DNA of 64,000 bases, taken from Blattamonas nauphoetae. Its lineage: Eukaryota > Preaxostyla > Oxymonadida. Made by a program: the position numbers and the translations under genes. The notes below the pieces were generated by a model, which saw only the letters and a program-made list of their open reading frames with translations, searched no databases and was not told the origin of the DNA. Positions 60,505 to 64,000 of this stretch are shown here, piece after piece; the stretch's first letter is position 1; every line of letters begins with the position of its first letter. The stretch covers positions 124,001-188,000 of the forward strand of contig JARBJD010000125.1 of NCBI GenBank assembly GCA_033064195.1, written 5' to 3'.

Positions 60505-60903
60505 CCTAGATTCCGTGATGAACGATGATATCAGATCAGACCCAATGTTTAGATTCAAAATGGCGTGTATCACAATATAAGGAAGTGAACACTCGAAAGA
60601 GTTTAAGTTAACAGAATACAGTTTTCTTCTCGGTCTTGACATATTTCCGATGGTTGGAAGGGAATGTTTTGTGACACAGTTGCAACAAGAAAATACTGGG
60701 AGATGAACAGAGAAACAATGTTATTCGTGTGATGAACAAACAATGAATGAAGAAGATAGTGAAATGTTGCAGCAAGGAGTCATGCTGTTTCGAAAATCAA
60801 GAAAGATCTGTGAAAAGCACTGGTTTTCTGACTATGTTAGGCCCAAATGAGCTTAAAACCAGAAAAAAGATATAGTTTCCGGAAAGAAGACAAATAGGAG
60901 ACG
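60505..60903. other. intergenic between PFOR and coiled-coil gene
   Basis: About 400 bp between two minus-strand genes, expected to contain the PFOR promoter. It contains one small plus-strand frame (60743-60850), listed separately. Nothing else is seen. Confidence 0.4.
60743..60850 (+). CDS. possible 35-aa small protein
   Basis: An ATG-initiated frame encodes MNEEDSEMLQQGVMLFRK then SRKICEKHWFSDYVRPK and stops at TGA 60848-60850. The composition (mixed acidic and basic residues, one Trp, Tyr and Phe) is more protein-like than the surrounding AT-rich frames, but it may be chance. No family recognised. Confidence 0.2.
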   Translation: MNEEDSEMLQQGVMLFRKSRKICEKHWFSDYVRPK

Positions 60904-62865
60904 TCACGCGATCTGTTCCAGTTTTTCGCGGAGTTCCCTTTCCTGTTGCTCGAGCTCCTCTTTCATCTTAAGTGCTCTTGCTCGTCTCTTCTCATACTCG
61001 CGGGCTTCCTTTTCCATCTCCTGCGACTGTGCATTCCTCTTCTTTTCGGAGTTTTGTTCCCTCCTAATGCTTTGTGTGGATTCCATTTTTTTGATCTCAT
61101 CCTTTCGAGACATAAGTTCTTTCTGCTTCTCTTCGTCTTGTTGGCGTTGATATTCCTTCAGTTCTTCCATTTGTCTTTTCAGTTCTTCCGTTTGCTTTCG
61201 TCTTTCCTCCAGTTGCTGTTGTTTTTGTTCTTCTTTCTGTTTTCGCTGTTCCTCTCGCTCAGCACTTCTCTGTTCCGCCAATTTTTTGACCTTCTCTTCA
61301 TTCTTCTTTCTGTCTCTTTCCAATTTTTCTCTGACTTCGTTCTGTTCTCTCCGAACTGCTTCAATTTCTTCTTCTTTTCTTCGTTCATACTCTTTCTTTT
61401 CCTCCTTACGAGCAACCTCCTCTTGCAACTGCCGAATCTTCCTAGCCATCAGTTCCAGTTCATCTTCAACTTTGAAGGCGTTACTTCTCGCTTCTTCTCG
61501 TTTTCTCATCGGTGTCATTGAAGTTGTGCTGACTGTGTGGCTTTGTGATTGTCTGCTTTGAACACTTCTTTTAAGTCGATTTTGAGACGATGGTGAAGCA
61601 GATCTTGATTCTCTTCGAGCTATTCAAAAGATTGTTGGAGATCAAATTGATATACTGATTGAAGGAACAAACGAGAATCAAGATCATTGCTATCGTCTTC
61701 ATGTTTCTCTTGTACTTTTTGTGTGGTTTCTTTTTTTGGTGGGAGCTTTTTTGTTGAGTGAGTGGCAACTTTCTTTTTTGGTTTTGTTCCACCGTACGCA
61801 GCAACAAGACTCTTTGTTTTTTGTTTTCTTTGCTCTTCCTCTTGTTTCTTTTGCATTTCTCGATCAAGATTTCGAGTTCCTTGCAGAGATTGGCTGACTG
61901 ACCCTTGTCGAGATCCTGCTCCAGGTGAACGTGCTGGCTCAACTGACTCCTGAGATTCTTCTGGAGATATGGGCTTAGTTTCTTTCTTTTTAGACTCCTG
62001 GACCTTCTTGGTTTTCTCTGCTTTTCTTGGTTTCATTCCAGGCGATGAAGATTCTTGTGGCTCCTCTGGAGCGTTTTCAACTGGTTTATTTTGCGTATCC
62101 TGCTTCTGTTTCGACTGTGGTGTTTTCTTTGTCTCTTTTGGGACTTGGGTCGGCTTTGATGACTCTTTTGTTGTTGATTTCGGAGTCTTCTTTTCGGAAA
62201 CGTCCTTTTTTGCTTCTTTTGGTTTCTCCTCTTCGGCTGGTTTTGGAGGAGAATTGTCAACTTCCTTTTCGTCTTTCTCTTCATGGGGATCAGTTTTCGG
62301 TTCTTCCTCCTCAACTTTAGTATCCTTTTGTTTAAGTGCCTCTTCTTCGAGGGTTTTCTTCTGTTGTTTGATTTTGTTTAGATGAAGTTCAATTGTTTCA
62401 AGTTGTTTGGCATATTTCTCATGCTCTGTTTGAAGAGTTTGGTCATCTTGTTCAGCTTCTTTCTGTAATTGTTGCATTTCTGCCTGTTGTGTTTGAAGAA
62501 GATGTTGAATTTGCTGTTGACGGAGAGCTGGTGGAACGTTTTGTTGATTGAGTTGAAATTCGAATTGGGTTAGGATTTGTCTGTGTTGTTGTTGGAGCGT
62601 TTGTTGATCTTGCTGGAGCTCATTTGGTAATGCATCATATCTTTCCTGTATCGTATCAAGTGTTTTTTCAAGTTTTATCTTTCGCTTTGAGAGGGTTGTT
62701 TCAGCAGTATTTAACGATTCCAAAGAATTTTCTGAATGGAAAGTGAATGAAAAGTATCGGGTGGGAATAATCATAAATGAGAAAAGTTATACCATCATAT
62801 TCTTCTATTTCAAATAAAGCAGAGTTCCCAGTTGAACCTGCCGGTTTTGAACCTCCTTGACTCAT
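60904..62865 (-). CDS. long coiled-coil protein, three exons
   Basis: Exons 62793-62865, 61673-62731 and 60904-61619 give 615 residues, starting MSQGGSKPAGSTGNSALF; the frame is open upstream to 62955, but that part would overlap the divergent gene at 62913. After a short N-terminal segment come heptad-rich helices (NTAETTLSKRKIKLEKTLDT, QQRQIL-type Gln-rich coil), then a Lys/Glu/Pro-rich middle, then a Ser/Arg stretch (PRRESRSASPSS), and a continuous charged coiled coil to the end (LELMARKIRQLQEEVARKEE to LREKLEQIA). The join at 61620-61672 (53-nt intron, phase 1) is my inference; otherwise these would be two adjacent genes. Family unknown; such proteins are often cytoskeletal in oxymonads. 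Confidence 0.6.
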
Positions 62866-62912
62866 TGTAACGAAAAATGCACTTGTTCTAAAAGTAGTAC
62901 GGGATGATCGAG
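62866..62912. promoter_or_regulatory. 47-bp divergent promoter
   Basis: Only 47 bp separate the start codons of the coiled-coil gene (minus, 62865) and the Cys-rich gene (plus, 62913). The initiation signals of both genes must lie in this space or inside the neighbouring coding sequence. Layout-based inference. Confidence 0.3.
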
Positions 62913-63709
62913 ATGTCTGAGACGGCACCTCAATCCAATCCAATTGCTCGCTCATTAACTTCTGAAACACCTAAACCCGAGGAGAAAGAGGTTCACAAAC
63001 CAGTTGTCATCGAAAATCGTCTTCCATTGAGTTTGTTTTAGTTAATTTTGATCAAGTCAGATCTGCGGAACTGCCTACGTCACTATAAGCACGTTGATGA
63101 AGAAAAGCAAAGGCACCAACCACTTATAGTTGAACATCCCTCCAGTCGGTTAGTTTACACCACTCTCTGGTACGCCATTCTTCCAAGCATTTCGCTAGTG
63201 CATTTCTCCCAGAATTTGCCTCTTTTTCCATCCTGTTATCTTACGACTGCGCAAAAGCACAAGAATGCTCAGGCAAGGATGGAAAGCTTCGAGGAGCTGC
63301 AGGCCAATTTTATCGCTGTCCAGCCCATGATCAACTGACCAAAGTCTGTTTTTCCTGTTGTCAAAATTGTTTGCTTTCCAAGTGTACGGCCATCAATTAT
63401 CAAGTGCATGTCATCCAATATTACACAGAGCGCCTGTCATCTCCTATGTTTGTGAACTGGATCACTCAAACTTCGGACGGACAGACCGACGCCTCCCCAC
63501 CTGATTCCACACTCTACGATATACCACGTTATCTTGAACGCATTTTACTACATGCAAAACATCATCATTCAGATCTGTACAATACATATGAGGTTTGTTT
63601 CTTCCCTTCAATCACTCATCTTCTTCAGAACGCCTACCATTTTCATTCACGATTCCGACGTTTCTTTTTAGACACAAACCCATCCATCAGACTGGACCGA
63701 GACAAGTAG
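62913..63709 (+). CDS. Cys/His-rich protein of unknown function, four exons
   Basis: Exons 62913-63005, 63042-63169, 63199-63592 and 63629-63709 give 231 residues; the introns are only 36, 29 and 36 nt and all join in phase. The N-terminus is acidic and disordered (MSETAPQSNPIARSLTSETP). Residues 90-140 carry a probable zinc-binding cluster: YDCAKAQECSGKDG, YRCPAHDQLTKVCFSCCQNC and LLSKC, with at least nine Cys and a His. The C-terminal part is helical (YTERLSSPMFVNWITQ, IPRYLERILLHAKHHH). I recognise no family. Its extreme proximity to the divergent coiled-coil gene suggests co-regulation. Confidence 0.55.
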
Positions 63710-63821
63710 CCACCAATCGACCAACACTCTCTCCATTCTAAGCGTTACTTTCGCGTTTTTCCTTCATTTCGAAAGATGTCTTGATTTGAATCGAAATCAA
63801 GAATGGATTATTGGTGAGATG

Positions 63822-64000
63822 TCACACTGGAACAGATGTAATCGGCTGAACAGAGACGGGCAGCGTCATTTTGACCTGTTTTCTCGCTTCACGTTCCAGT
63901 TGTCTCCGTTGCTTTTTTGCTCGACTGTCCTTCTCGCGTTGGATGGCCATCTCTTTGAGCTGTCCAAGGATAGAGCACACCTCCGACATGTTTGGGCGAA
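63822..64000 (-). CDS. 3' end of a protein kinase-like gene (partial)
   Basis: The minus-strand frame enters from the right edge with RPNMSEVCSILGQLKEMAIQ, matching kinase helix I (R-P-x-M-x-E-V), then a basic stretch (EKDSRAKKQRRQLEREARKQ) and a short tail ending TSVPV with TGA at 63822-63824. The rest of the kinase lies outside the window. Together with RPELSEV and RPSISEV elsewhere here, this helix pattern is common to the kinases and pseudokinases of this genome; which type this is cannot be told. Confidence 0.6.
   Translation of the reverse strand, partial: RPNMSEVCSILGQLKEMAIQREKDSRAKKQRRQLEREARKQVKMTLPVSVQPITSVPV

Noticed and set aside
60904-62865. Two independent coiled-coil genes (60904-61518 and 61620-62774)
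   Set aside because: A 53-nt intron with proper ends joins them in phase, and the linking residues continue a Ser/Arg-rich stretch smoothly.

Overview
The window looks like a gene-dense stretch of nuclear DNA from an anaerobic protist. Full-length pyruvate:ferredoxin oxidoreductase (56737-60504), TmcB-like membrane proteins, giant beta-helix receptor pseudokinases, short introns and use of TAA, TAG and TGA all as ordinary stops fit a metamonad, most likely an oxymonad of the Blattamonas type. That assignment is inference from gene content, not from a marker gene. Exon structures were worked out by hand from reading-frame continuity, GT..AG borders and known protein families; where I give an exon list, the summed exons form an exact number of codons.

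Layout. 1-4 kb: a 3' gene remnant, a multi-pass membrane protein, a GNAT acetyltransferase and a five-exon ARF-family GTPase. 4.5-20.5 kb: an accessory-looking region with three members of an RNA-binding-like family (RRM-like modules, Ser/Pro-rich tail, PAM2 motif). Two of these are a 2.2-kb near-identical direct duplication (7193-9421 and 17142-19374) that brackets a 2,375-residue beta-helix receptor pseudokinase; a decayed piece of the same receptor family lies beside a broken adenylate kinase at 19.6-20.5 kb. 20.7-34 kb: a 14-exon pseudokinase-SPRY gene, a CAF-1 p60-like WD40 protein, ribosomal protein eS28, a 61-residue coiled-coil protein, an AGC kinase and an SRPK with a very large charged tail. 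35-44 kb: a two-RRM protein with a long disordered tail and a TmcB-like membrane protein ending in a hemerythrin-like domain. 44-56.6 kb: the proteasome activator PA200/Blm10, a Fhit-like HIT hydrolase, a coiled-coil protein and a fourth PAM2/RRM-like gene. 56.7-64 kb: PFOR, a long coiled-coil gene, a Cys-rich protein of unknown function and the 3' end of another kinase.

Themes. Signalling and post-transcriptional control dominate: five kinases or pseudokinases plus one kinase fragment, four PAM2-family proteins likely to dock on poly(A)-binding protein, and an SR-protein kinase. Introns are small, with at least eighteen between 29 and 37 nt, and many start with GTCTG rather than GTA/GTG. Several gene pairs diverge from promoters shorter than 125 bp. 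I saw no tRNA, rRNA, CRISPR array, virus-like element or intact transposon.
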